Positions 27,069 to 34,377 of a stretch of 45,830 bases of DNA are shown one piece after another. Source of the DNA: a virus. The position numbers were made by a program, and so were the translations under genes. Under the pieces are notes generated by a model, which was not told the DNA's origin, made no database searches, and saw nothing but the letters and a program-made list of their open reading frames with translations. Where the stretch lies: positions 1-45,830 of IMG/VR virus record IMGVR_UViG_3300015374_000015; one strand, given 5' to 3'. The number at the start of each line of letters is the position of its first letter. Within the stretch, counting starts at the first letter, position 1.

Positions 27069-27358
27069 GCCTCAATGACAATCCCGTCTCCTCGCTTGGC
27101 ACTGGGCGCAAAGCCGTAGCCGAAAAAGAAAAAGCAACGGCTCTCGCGAGTGCTACGAGTTGCGTTTGGGTTACGGTCAGCGCTGACAAGAAAGTCGTGG
27201 TCGGCGGCTCAAAAGTGGTCTCGAAAGCCGCTGAACGCGCCGGGGTTCTCCTCGAAGCGGGCGACACGCTGACGATCCCCGTAGCCGATCTCTCGCAGGT
27301 CTACATCGATGCCCTGGAAAACGAAACGTCTGTGAGCTACGTCTACGGGGTGGCCTGA
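27065..27358 (+). CDS. Small head decoration-like protein
   Basis: 97 residues. SCVWVTVSADKKVVVGGSKV, then GVLLEAGDTLTIPVADLSQV and SVSYVYGVA: a compact beta barrel pattern close to the short 'head fibre/decoration' proteins of other phages. Coupled to the next gene by TGATG. Confidence 0.5.
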   Translation: MSLNDNPVSSLGTGRKAVAEKEKATALASATSCVWVTVSADKKVVVGGSKVVSKAAERAGVLLEAGDTLTIPVADLSQVYIDALENETSVSYVYGVA

Positions 27359-27675
27359 TGTTGCCGCTCATAACGCGAGCGCGGCAAGCCAACGTTGGCA
27401 CGGCGGTCTCGACTGCGGAGATCGAAAACGAAGCGGTGACGGCTGAAAAAGTCAAAGCGACCGAGGTTGCCACGCTCGGTGCTTCGACTAACAAATTCAC
27501 GGGCAAAGTAAGTTTCAACGGGGCTGCGCCGCCTACCCAGGCAAGCGATTGCGGTAGCTCGAATACGGGTCTCACAATTGCGTTACTTACTGAAGTGGCA
27601 GGTGCGATCAATACGGATCGCACGAAGCTGAACGAAATTCGCACCTGTCTACGCAATCACGGGATGATGGCGTGA
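27358..27675 (+). CDS. Small structural protein, fibre-like
   Basis: 105 residues. The segment TAVSTAEIENEAVTAEKVKA, TEVATLGASTNKFTGKVSFN resembles the shaft repeats of the 36587 tail fibre (x-I-x-x-x-A-V-T-A-E-K). The C-terminal part is helical. May be a small head fibre or an attachment protein. Confidence 0.5.
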   Translation: MLPLITRARQANVGTAVSTAEIENEAVTAEKVKATEVATLGASTNKFTGKVSFNGAAPPTQASDCGSSNTGLTIALLTEVAGAINTDRTKLNEIRTCLRNHGMMA

Positions 27676-27965
27676 TCGGAGCGCTTGTTGTCCTAGCTCT
27701 CGTCTGTGTAGCCTTGATGGCGCTTCTTTTTCTTCGCGAGCGGGATTTTCGAACCGAGCGCGTAGAATGGATCAGAGAGCGCGGCGAGCTTTTAAGTCGA
27801 ATTCAGGCTCCAGAAGCCGCTCCCTTCCTCTTTGAAGCCGACGAGAAGGACGCGGAAAACGATTTGCCGCTACCGCCTACGTCTGAGTTCGACCCGCATG
27901 AGGTCGAGAAAGCCCGCGAACATCTGGTTGAAGTGGGTTACGAAGAGTCGGGCACGGGCCTCTAG
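27672..27965 (+). CDS. Membrane-anchored small protein
   Basis: 97 residues from GTG 27672. Residues 1-22 (MIGALVVLALVCVALMALLF) form one membrane span, followed by basic RERDFRTERVEWIRERGEL and an acidic C-terminus. A membrane protein directly before the portal gene is unexpected. It might assist late assembly at the membrane or act in lysis. Function unknown. Confidence 0.55.
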   Translation: MIGALVVLALVCVALMALLFLRERDFRTERVEWIRERGELLSRIQAPEAAPFLFEADEKDAENDLPLPPTSEFDPHEVEKAREHLVEVGYEESGTGL

Positions 27966-30011
27966 ATGCCGGTTGTCCCCGCCAAAGTCAAAGCGGCGAT
28001 TGCGCAGGTCATCGGCGAGGATCAGAAGCCGCCGCCTGAGATTGAGGCGAGGATCAAGCGTGGCGAAGAGGCGATGGCTCAGGGCGCTCCCAAGCGCAAC
28101 GAATGCCTGCGCTTCGCCCGGGGACGCCAGTACTCATGGGTTGATTCCCAGAACGTCTTGCGTGAGCAGGACACGACCTCGCGCTACGAAGGTCGAGGCG
28201 GCAAGGCGCGCCATCGCGTGCGCACGGTGCGCAACTACGTCTTCGACCATGTTGAGACCGAGGTTGCAGGAGCGACACAGAAAATCCCCGGCTATGACAT
28301 CGCGCCGACCTCGACTGAGCCTCGCCGCATCTCCGCCGCCCGGCTCGCCCGCAAGGTCATGTACTACGGCTATGAAAAGTGGGGGATCGCCCAGGCGACT
28401 GAGCGCGTGATTCGCTATGCCGTCGTTGCCAAGGAAGGCTTCGCCTGGCCCTACTTCGACAACACGGTCGGCCCCTACATGACCGTGGACGTGACCGATG
28501 AGAAAGGCAAGCCGACCGGGGAGACCAAGGTCGTCGGGCAGGGCGAGATAAAGGTCCGTGTGTTCGGCCCCAACGAAGTCTTCTGGGAGCCAGGCCTGAA
28601 GTTCGATGAGTCGCGCTGGCACGGGATCAAGCAGGCGCGGGACATGGATGAGGTGATGGAATCGGCGGACTACATGGGCGGCAAACTCACGCCTGATGCC
28701 AAGAAGGCCGAAACGAGCGACACCGAGGAACCACAGGAACGCCTCGTCTTGGTCACGGAGTATCTAGAGCGTCCCTCACGCGCTCGGCCTAAGGGCCGCT
28801 GGATTACGCTGGCAAACGAAAAAGTCGTCATTCCCGAGCGGCCCTATCCCTGCGTGGACGGGGAAGGCAAGGTGCTCGGCGAGCCAGTCCTGCACGAGCT
28901 GCACTACGCCGAAGACCCCGATTCCTCTCGCAACCTCGCCCTGGTTGAGTTCTTGATCGACGCCCAGCGGCAGTTGAACCATGCGGTCTCCAAGATCGCC
29001 GAGTGGGTCAACCTGACGCTCAATCCGCAGATCTTGGTGATCAACGGCAAGGTGCTGAGTGGCAAGTTGAACGACGTGCCTGGTGCGATTGTGCGTGTGG
29101 CAGGCACGGGCGAAGTCAAAATCAAACCTGTTCCGCCGATTCCGCCTGAGCTTTTCCAGCAAAAGGAAGAGGCGATTAACGACATGGCGCGGATCAGCGC
29201 ACAGAACGACATCCCCAACCAGGTCGAATCGGCGGCTGGCATCCGCTTTCTGCTCGAAAAAGACTCTTCGCGACGCTCGAACTTCTACAACAACCTGGCC
29301 CGCTATCACTCACGCCTGGCACGGCACTGTCTATACCTCGTCCAGCGTCATTACACCGAGCCTCGCTTGCTGAAAATCCGGGGAGAGCAGGGGATTGAAC
29401 TGGTCCCGGACTTCATGGGCGCAGAACTGCTCGGCGAGGTGGACGTGCGCGTGCAGCCCGGCTCGCTTGAACCGCTGACCCGGGAGTCAATTGAAGCCAA
29501 GATTCTCGCCTACGCCGACCGTGGCTGGGTTAGCCCGCATGAAGCCATGGCGGCGATCAACGCGGGGACGGCGGAATCCTTGGTGCAGAGCTATGAACGC
29601 GATATCGCCCGGGCAAATCTGTTGATTCAGAAGTGCAAGGAAGGCCCGGCGGTTCTCTTTGCCACCCCACCTCGCCGACCTTTCTTTGGCGAGGACCCTG
29701 GCATCGATGAGGAGACCGGCGAACCGAGGGAATACATCCCCGGTTGGATGCCGCGTCCTTTTGATGACATCGCAGTGCAGAAGGACGTGATCGCGGACTT
29801 CATGAAAGGCACCGAGTACGACGACTTCGATCCGCCTACGCAAGAGGCGCTCAATGCAGTGTATGACGGCATGTTGCAACTCGAAGCCAAACAACAGGCG
29901 CAAGCCGCAGCGGCCCAGGAAGAGACGGCGCAGTCGCTCGGGATGTCCAATGCCTCAAAGCCTCAGACGCCCCCACCGCTACCCAGCCAAGCGCCACTTA
30001 CGCAAGGTTAG
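27966..30011 (+). CDS. Portal protein
   Basis: 681 residues from ATG 27966. Identified by place (after terminase, before scaffold and capsid), size and pattern: a helical clip/stem region with WVDSQNVLREQDTTSRYEGR near the N-terminus, the strand FGPNEVFWEPGLKFDESRWH, and a long helical stretch DSSRNLALVEFLIDAQRQLN followed by the acidic/Gln-rich tail LEAKQQAQAAAAQEETAQSL. The long C-terminus resembles the P22-type barrel portals. Twelve copies form the entry point of DNA in such phages. Ends 113 bases before the scaffold gene. Confidence 0.8.
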   Translation: MPVVPAKVKAAIAQVIGEDQKPPPEIEARIKRGEEAMAQGAPKRNECLRFARGRQYSWVDSQNVLREQDTTSRYEGRGGKARHRVRTVRNYVFDHVETEVAGATQKIPGYDIAPTSTEPRRISAARLARKVMYYGYEKWGIAQATERVIRYAVVAKEGFAWPYFDNTVGPYMTVDVTDEKGKPTGETKVVGQGEIKVRVFGPNEVFWEPGLKFDESRWHGIKQARDMDEVMESADYMGGKLTPDAKKAETSDTEEPQERLVLVTEYLERPSRARPKGRWITLANEKVVIPERPYPCVDGEGKVLGEPVLHELHYAEDPDSSRNLALVEFLIDAQRQLNHAVSKIAEWVNLTLNPQILVINGKVLSGKLNDVPGAIVRVAGTGEVKIKPVPPIPPELFQQKEEAINDMARISAQNDIPNQVESAAGIRFLLEKDSSRRSNFYNNLARYHSRLARHCLYLVQRHYTEPRLLKIRGEQGIELVPDFMGAELLGEVDVRVQPGSLEPLTRESIEAKILAYADRGWVSPHEAMAAINAGTAESLVQSYERDIARANLLIQKCKEGPAVLFATPPRRPFFGEDPGIDEETGEPREYIPGWMPRPFDDIAVQKDVIADFMKGTEYDDFDPPTQEALNAVYDGMLQLEAKQQAQAAAAQEETAQSLGMSNASKPQTPPPLPSQAPLTQG

Positions 30012-30045
30012 TCGCTTCCGCCGCAACGAGCGGCATTATGGCGGC

Positions 30046-30132
30046 GTGAGAACGGATTCGCCATTTGGCCCCGTAAAGCGCCAGACTCGCCGGTTTCGGC
30101 CCTGGCTGAACGCAAGGAGCATCAATGCCTGA
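30046..30132 (+). CDS. Possible 28-residue basic micro-ORF between portal and scaffold
   Basis: GTG 30046 starts VRTDSPFGPVKRQTRRFRPW, LNARSINA; its stop overlaps the scaffold start. Half of the gap between portal and scaffold is covered by it. The basic, aromatic composition is unlike the neighbouring frame, but there is no ribosome site, so this is a weak candidate. Confidence 0.25.
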   Translation: MRTDSPFGPVKRQTRRFRPWLNARSINA

Positions 30133-30844
30133 AGAGGCAGCAGTCGCTGAGGCCCCCGTAGTTGAGGACTCGCCCAGCGTCCCAGAGGCCCCGGCATCAC
30201 CGGATTCGCCTACGTCCGATTCACCCCAAGTTCCCGACGGCTACGTTGAGGAGAAACGCCTCAAAGACACTCAGGCGGAGCTAACTCGCAAGAGCGAGCT
30301 TTTGGCCGACATCGAAGGGCGCAACGGCCCCGAGAGACAGGCTGCCGCTCTATCTGAGCATGCCCGTATCGAACTTGAGGCCGAAGAAGCGGAGCTTGAG
30401 CCCGAAGAAGAGTTTGAGCTGCCACCTGATCCCCAGGAAGAAATCGAGGCGATCAGGCAGGAGCTGGCTGAACGCGATGAAGTCGCAGCAGAGGCTGAAT
30501 TCGAGCAGCTAGAGAACCGCTACATAAACGAGACGGTTGCGCAACTCGAAGAGAGCGAGAACGTCAAACTCTCCAAAGAGGAGCGCGATCTGGTCGTCAA
30601 CTACGGCCTCAACCATCGTGAGGAGCATGGCCCCGAACAGGGTAAGCCCGATCTTCAGGGTGGCTTCGCCGCTTTGAAGGCTTCCCAGGAGGCTTTTCGT
30701 AAACGCTATACGGAATCGAAGGAAACTTTTGTTCCGCCGGTTGGGACTGAGGGTGAGCCAAAAGTCAATCTTCGCGACAAGGAGGCTCGGCAGAAGCTTG
30801 CCACTGAAGCCTTTGAAGCCGCTGAGAGGGCTAAAGAAACCTAG
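30125..30844 (+). CDS. Scaffold protein
   Basis: 239 residues from ATG 30125, AAGGAG upstream. Acidic, helical and with Pro/Ser-rich N-terminus (EDSPSVPEAPASPDSPTSDS). The centre EAEEAELEPEEEFELPPDPQ is highly acidic, followed by coiled coil, and the last 50 residues are basic/helical (RDKEARQKLATEAFEAAERA), as scaffolds use to grip the capsid protein. Position directly before the capsid gene agrees. Confidence 0.75.
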   Translation: MPEEAAVAEAPVVEDSPSVPEAPASPDSPTSDSPQVPDGYVEEKRLKDTQAELTRKSELLADIEGRNGPERQAAALSEHARIELEAEEAELEPEEEFELPPDPQEEIEAIRQELAERDEVAAEAEFEQLENRYINETVAQLEESENVKLSKEERDLVVNYGLNHREEHGPEQGKPDLQGGFAALKASQEAFRKRYTESKETFVPPVGTEGEPKVNLRDKEARQKLATEAFEAAERAKET

Positions 30845-30856
30845 GAGGTAGGCCGC

Positions 30857-32074
30857 ATGGCGGCTACGGAAAGCTCACTCGAAGCAGCATTGGATGTCAT
30901 TTGGACGTCCAGGACCATGAAGGAGCAGCTCTACGAAAAGAACCGCTTCCTCGAAAAACTCAAAAAGACCAACAAGTACACGCAGGGCAAAGAAGCGAAG
31001 GTTCCGCTTCACGTATCCCGAAACGGTGGTTACACGGTCCTTCCCCCAGGGGGCGGAACGCTGAACGAAGCCGGTAATCAGGGCTACGACGAAGCGAACT
31101 TCAAGCTCACTCATCGCCATCAGCAGGTAGCGATCCAGGGCGACATCCTGGATATCTCCGCCGACAAGGCCGGCTCGATTGTCTCGGCTGCCGACGAGGA
31201 GATCACGCGGGCGCTGAACGACATGAATCGCCAGCTCACCCGCGAAAGCTACATGGATGGCACCGCTCGCATTGCTCAGTGTCGGACCTCTGACTCCAAC
31301 AACGTCGATCTCAATACGACCTCTGGGCGTATCGCAATCGAGCGCGGTTGGATCTTCGAGGGCCAGCAGGTCGATGTGGGGACGAAAACCGAAGAGGCGA
31401 CCATCGTCAACGGCGGTGTCGTCACCTTCGTGGACGACGAAAAATACGCGTTCACATCCTCGACCGGCAACGTCACGACCGAGGGCACGACGCACTACGT
31501 GTCCAACAAGAACTCTCGCTCGGGGGAAACCTCGTTTGAGATGAACGGCATCCGCAACGTCATCTCGGAAACCGGCACGCTCGGTGGGCTCGCGCCTTCC
31601 GTGCAGCGTCAGTGGAAGTCAACGGTCAATACGACTACGACCACGCTGACGATCCCGGCTCTGCTGACGGGTCAGCGGAAGATCAGGCAGAAACGGGGCG
31701 ACGATCCGACGTTCCTCGCCACCGGGCTCCTGCAGCAGCAGAAGTTCTATGAACTTTTGCAGCAGCAGGTGCACTTTGGCTCTGATAAAGGGCTGACCGC
31801 CGGTGCGGACCAGACGACCACCTGGAACGGCATGGAAATCTTTGCCGATGCCGACTGCCCCGACGAATTGTTGATGATGGGGCACTGGGAGCATCTGTTC
31901 ATGCTGGAGACGCCGAGTGGGGCGCCGTACTGGCAGAACAAGCACACCGGTGGAGAAAAACTGGCTTGGATTCAGGGCAGCGATTCGTACGGTGGCAAGC
32001 TCGCCTACCGCTGCCAGCTCGGAGCGGATCGTCGGAACGATCTATACCTTTTTAATGCTCTGGCAACTTCTTAG
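30857..32074 (+). CDS. Major capsid protein
   Basis: 405 residues from ATG 30857, with TAGGAGG upstream. The N-terminal helix (TSRTMKEQLYEKNRFLEKLK), AKVPLHVSRNGGYTVLPPGG (loop/strand) and the long helix SAADEEITRALNDMNRQLTR, then MEIFADADCPDELLMMGHWE near the C-terminus, fit an HK97-fold capsid protein of the kind found in short-tailed actinophages. It follows scaffold and precedes head-completion genes. Its stop overlaps by four bases the stop of a minus-strand HNH gene. Confidence 0.8.
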   Translation: MAATESSLEAALDVIWTSRTMKEQLYEKNRFLEKLKKTNKYTQGKEAKVPLHVSRNGGYTVLPPGGGTLNEAGNQGYDEANFKLTHRHQQVAIQGDILDISADKAGSIVSAADEEITRALNDMNRQLTRESYMDGTARIAQCRTSDSNNVDLNTTSGRIAIERGWIFEGQQVDVGTKTEEATIVNGGVVTFVDDEKYAFTSSTGNVTTEGTTHYVSNKNSRSGETSFEMNGIRNVISETGTLGGLAPSVQRQWKSTVNTTTTTLTIPALLTGQRKIRQKRGDDPTFLATGLLQQQKFYELLQQQVHFGSDKGLTAGADQTTTWNGMEIFADADCPDELLMMGHWEHLFMLETPSGAPYWQNKHTGGEKLAWIQGSDSYGGKLAYRCQLGADRRNDLYLFNALATS

Positions 32075-32505
32075 CAAAGAGCATCAAGAAGGAACCCGAG
32101 CAAGGGCTTAGTACTCTTGCGAAGGTTGCAAGAACCACAGGAGGCGGTGAGGTTGTCCCACTCACCGCCTCCACCTTTAGTCAGGGCTTGGATGTGATCG
32201 ATATGCTCCATCGGGTCACCGCAGTAGCAACAAGGATCGCGCTCAAGAATCAGGATGAAGTCACGCGTCTCGTAAGTCGGCGTAGGTGCTCCACGCCTCC
32301 GAGCCTTATTGACATGGGAACGTAGGCGTATCGTCTCGGGATTGTTCTCGCGATAGCGCCTGACATGTTCTCGGCGTTTCTCGCGGTTTTCTTCGGCCCA
32401 GCGCTTATCTAGGGCAGCCTTACGCTCGCGGTTCTTTTCGCGCCATTCTTTGTCTTTCAGGCGTTTACGCTCGACGTTGTCGGGATCAGCAAGCCATTTC
32501 TCCAT
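32071..32505 (-). pseudogene. HNH endonuclease, C-terminal part (downstream of a frameshift)
   Basis: 144 residues from ATG 32505, but the same frame extends upstream to about 32571 (NNLEEYRAKGRKYAQLDREG). Basic helices (REKNRERKAALDKRWAEENR) lead to a full HNH core: CCYCGDPMEHIDHIQALTKG, then EWDNLTASCGSCNLRKS. This core is of the classical D-H-I/N-L-x-x-C-x-x-C-N type and differs from the 19716 and 25392 genes. It lies between capsid and next head gene on the opposite strand. One missing base near 32577-32583 separates it from its N-terminal zinc module. Confidence 0.75.
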
Positions 32506-32566
32506 GCGCCTCTTAGCGCCCTCGCGATCTAGCTGAGCATATTTGCGGCCCTTAGCTCGATATTCC

Positions 32567-32797
32567 TCAAGGTTGTTCTAGCCGCTTAAGCCGTTCTCGC
32601 CTCAAGGCTCGCTCTCGGTTCGCGGCATACCAAGCCGCCGAGCGTTTCCGGGCCTTCTCAGGATTGGCGCGGTTTCGGGCATTCTGTTCGGCACGGATGC
32701 AGACCTTGCACGCAGCCGATAGCCCATCCGGACTGGCGCTGCGTTTATGGAACTCCTCCAACGCCTTCTCCACGCCGCAACGGCTGCAAGACTTCAC
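32567..32797 (-). pseudogene. HNH endonuclease, N-terminal zinc module (upstream of a frameshift)
   Basis: 76 residues from ATG 32797: MKSCSRCGVEKALEEFHKRS, ASPDGLSAACKVCIRAEQNA and a basic helix. This is the same zinc module as in the 25392 gene (HKRSASPDG versus YKRSASPDG). The frame ends at TGA 32567-32569 just where the frame of the C-terminal part opens, so the intact gene would span 32071-32797. Either a recent mutation, a sequencing error, or a split gene still made as two parts. Confidence 0.7.
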
Positions 32798-32826
32798 GCA
32801 CCCGATCTTAGCCTGAAAGGACCCTC

Positions 32827-33147
32827 ATGGCCGTCTCAGTAGAAGCAATGCTCTCTCCGCCCTACCGCATCATCGGCAACCGCAAAGAAACCGTCACCAA
32901 CGTCACGATGGACTCCAGCTATCTGAGCGGGGGCGAGAAACTCACGCCTGCCCAGCTTGGCTTCTCAAGCTTCGTGGATAGTGCTCAGTCGCTGATCAAA
33001 GAAGTCAAAGGTACCGTCAACGTCGCAAGCGCCCACTACGAGCGCTCCAAAGAACTTCTGCATCTCTTCGATGAGACGCCCGCGGAGGTCGCTTCGGAAG
33101 CCAATGTGGAAGGCATGGTCATTCAGGTCACCGCGATAGGCATCTAG
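32827..33147 (+). CDS. Small structural protein after the capsid gene
   Basis: 106 residues from ATG 32827, GAAAGGACC upstream. Strand-rich (MAVSVEAMLSPPYRIIGNRK, ETVTNVTMDSSYLSGGEKLT) with a C-terminal helix and strand (SEANVEGMVIQVTAIGI). Could be a head decoration or head-completion protein. Confidence 0.55.
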   Translation: MAVSVEAMLSPPYRIIGNRKETVTNVTMDSSYLSGGEKLTPAQLGFSSFVDSAQSLIKEVKGTVNVASAHYERSKELLHLFDETPAEVASEANVEGMVIQVTAIGI

Positions 33148-33148
33148 C

Positions 33149-33658
33149 GTGGAAGACCCCTTCAACCTAGTTCCGCCTGATATCAAGGAGCGCTATCAGC
33201 GAGCCGACTTCGTGGATCGCGCCCAGAAGGCGGGCAGGCTGCTCGAAAAGCACCTTCAGGCAACTTTCGGCCGTGAGATGGAAGTCGTCTTCGTGCGCCA
33301 CGACATCGACCCCGACCGCCTGCCGACCACGGCAATCCCCGGTCGCTGGCACGTGAAACGCAATAACCCGCTGCCTGCTCTACCCAGCTACATCCCGATC
33401 ACCGCGCCCGACGGGAGCTATCGCGACCCGGACTCGCGCGTGCCTGCCGAACTCGCAGAAATCGATCTGAGGCGGCCAGAGGTCAAGGAAAGAGTTCTGG
33501 CCGAGACACGCACTGATTCGCCTCAGCGAGCTGCTGAAAGGCTCCTGAAGCAGGAACAGCGCCGGGACGAACTCGCTTCGCACTACAGAGCGGCCCGTAG
33601 GACCAGGGGCGAGGGCGGTCTCCGCAAGAGCTTCGAGCGCAAGCGGAGCATGAAGTGA
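33149..33658 (+). CDS. Hypothetical head-completion protein
   Basis: 169 residues from GTG 33149. Helical start (DFVDRAQKAGRLLEKHLQAT), then FGREMEVVFVRHDIDPDRLP and a proline-rich stretch, then a basic helical tail (GGLRKSFERKRSMK). Its place between capsid and adaptor suggests a minor head protein. GTGA overlap with the next gene. Confidence 0.5.
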   Translation: MEDPFNLVPPDIKERYQRADFVDRAQKAGRLLEKHLQATFGREMEVVFVRHDIDPDRLPTTAIPGRWHVKRNNPLPALPSYIPITAPDGSYRDPDSRVPAELAEIDLRRPEVKERVLAETRTDSPQRAAERLLKQEQRRDELASHYRAARRTRGEGGLRKSFERKRSMK

Positions 33659-34260
33659 ACCTCGAAGAGCTACGCACGGAGTTCCTCGCCAGGGGCTTCC
33701 ACTATCTGCCCAGCTCACGCGCTGACAGCTACATCGACAGCGCTTATCGGCTCGATATCTGCGAGGACGAACCCTGGTTCTTCCTGGAGGCCACGGCTAC
33801 CGGCACGGCTCCCCTGACGATCAGCGACCTGCGCACCATCGAATACGTGATCGACCTGACGAACGTCGAAAAGCTCCAGCCCTTACTCCAGGCACGGATC
33901 ACCGACGATTGGAATCCCGATCTGACCGAAACCGGAACACCTTCGCTCTACTACGTGACGAAAGGGACGACGGTCAACGTCTTCCCCGTGGCGGCGGACG
34001 AAATCCAGGTCAACTACTGGAAGGTCCCGCCCAAACTCACCGGCACCGATGAACCGCTGCTTCCCGAGCGCTGGCACAGCTTGATCGTGGATGGGGCTGT
34101 AGCGCGAGCTTATTCGGAGTCAGACGACTACGAATTGGCCCAGGCGGCTCGTTCGGAGTTCGAAGCACGTTTGCAGCAGATGCGCGAATCGCTGGAGTCT
34201 CAGCAAAGAGACGAGAGCGACGATTACGTGGTCCTAGAGGACTGGGCGGCGCTGCGGTGA
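33655..34260 (+). CDS. Head-to-tail adaptor (tail tubular protein A-like)
   Basis: 201 residues from GTG 33655. NLEELRTEFLARGFHYLPSS, SYIDSAYRLDICEDEPWFFL, then two strands with an insert (YYVTKGTTVNVFPVAADEIQ, VNYWKVPPKLTGTDEPLLPE) and the C-terminal helix RWHSLIVDGAVARAYSESDD. This order (helices, beta pair, helix starting with 'P-x-x-x-H') is the adaptor fold of T7 gp11 and P22 gp4-like proteins. It would sit under the portal and hold the nozzle. Confidence 0.7.
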   Translation: MNLEELRTEFLARGFHYLPSSRADSYIDSAYRLDICEDEPWFFLEATATGTAPLTISDLRTIEYVIDLTNVEKLQPLLQARITDDWNPDLTETGTPSLYYVTKGTTVNVFPVAADEIQVNYWKVPPKLTGTDEPLLPERWHSLIVDGAVARAYSESDDYELAQAARSEFEARLQQMRESLESQQRDESDDYVVLEDWAALR

Positions 34261-34373
34261 GCGTTTCGGTTTCAGAGACCAAGCCGTGCCGGAAGTGCGA
34301 CGAGGAGAAGCCCTCGGACATTGAGTGGCTATGCCGAGGTTGCCACCAAGCTGAGCATTGGGACGAGGAGTAA
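34257..34373 (+). pseudogene. 38-codon fused remnant of an HNH gene
   Basis: GTG 34257 overlaps the adaptor stop (GTGA). The product VSVSVSETKPCRKCDEEKPS, DIEWLCRGCHQAEHWDEE joins the start of the zinc module (C-x-x-C-x-E-x-K-P, as in CTKCGETKPLED) directly to the end of the nuclease core (DVEWLC-x-x-CH in the 19716 and 25392 genes). All of the middle, including the catalytic HH, is missing. Despite this it keeps an open frame, four cysteines that could bind one zinc, and provides the ribosome site (GAGGAG) for the next gene. Confidence 0.65.
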
Positions 34374-34377
34374 TCCT

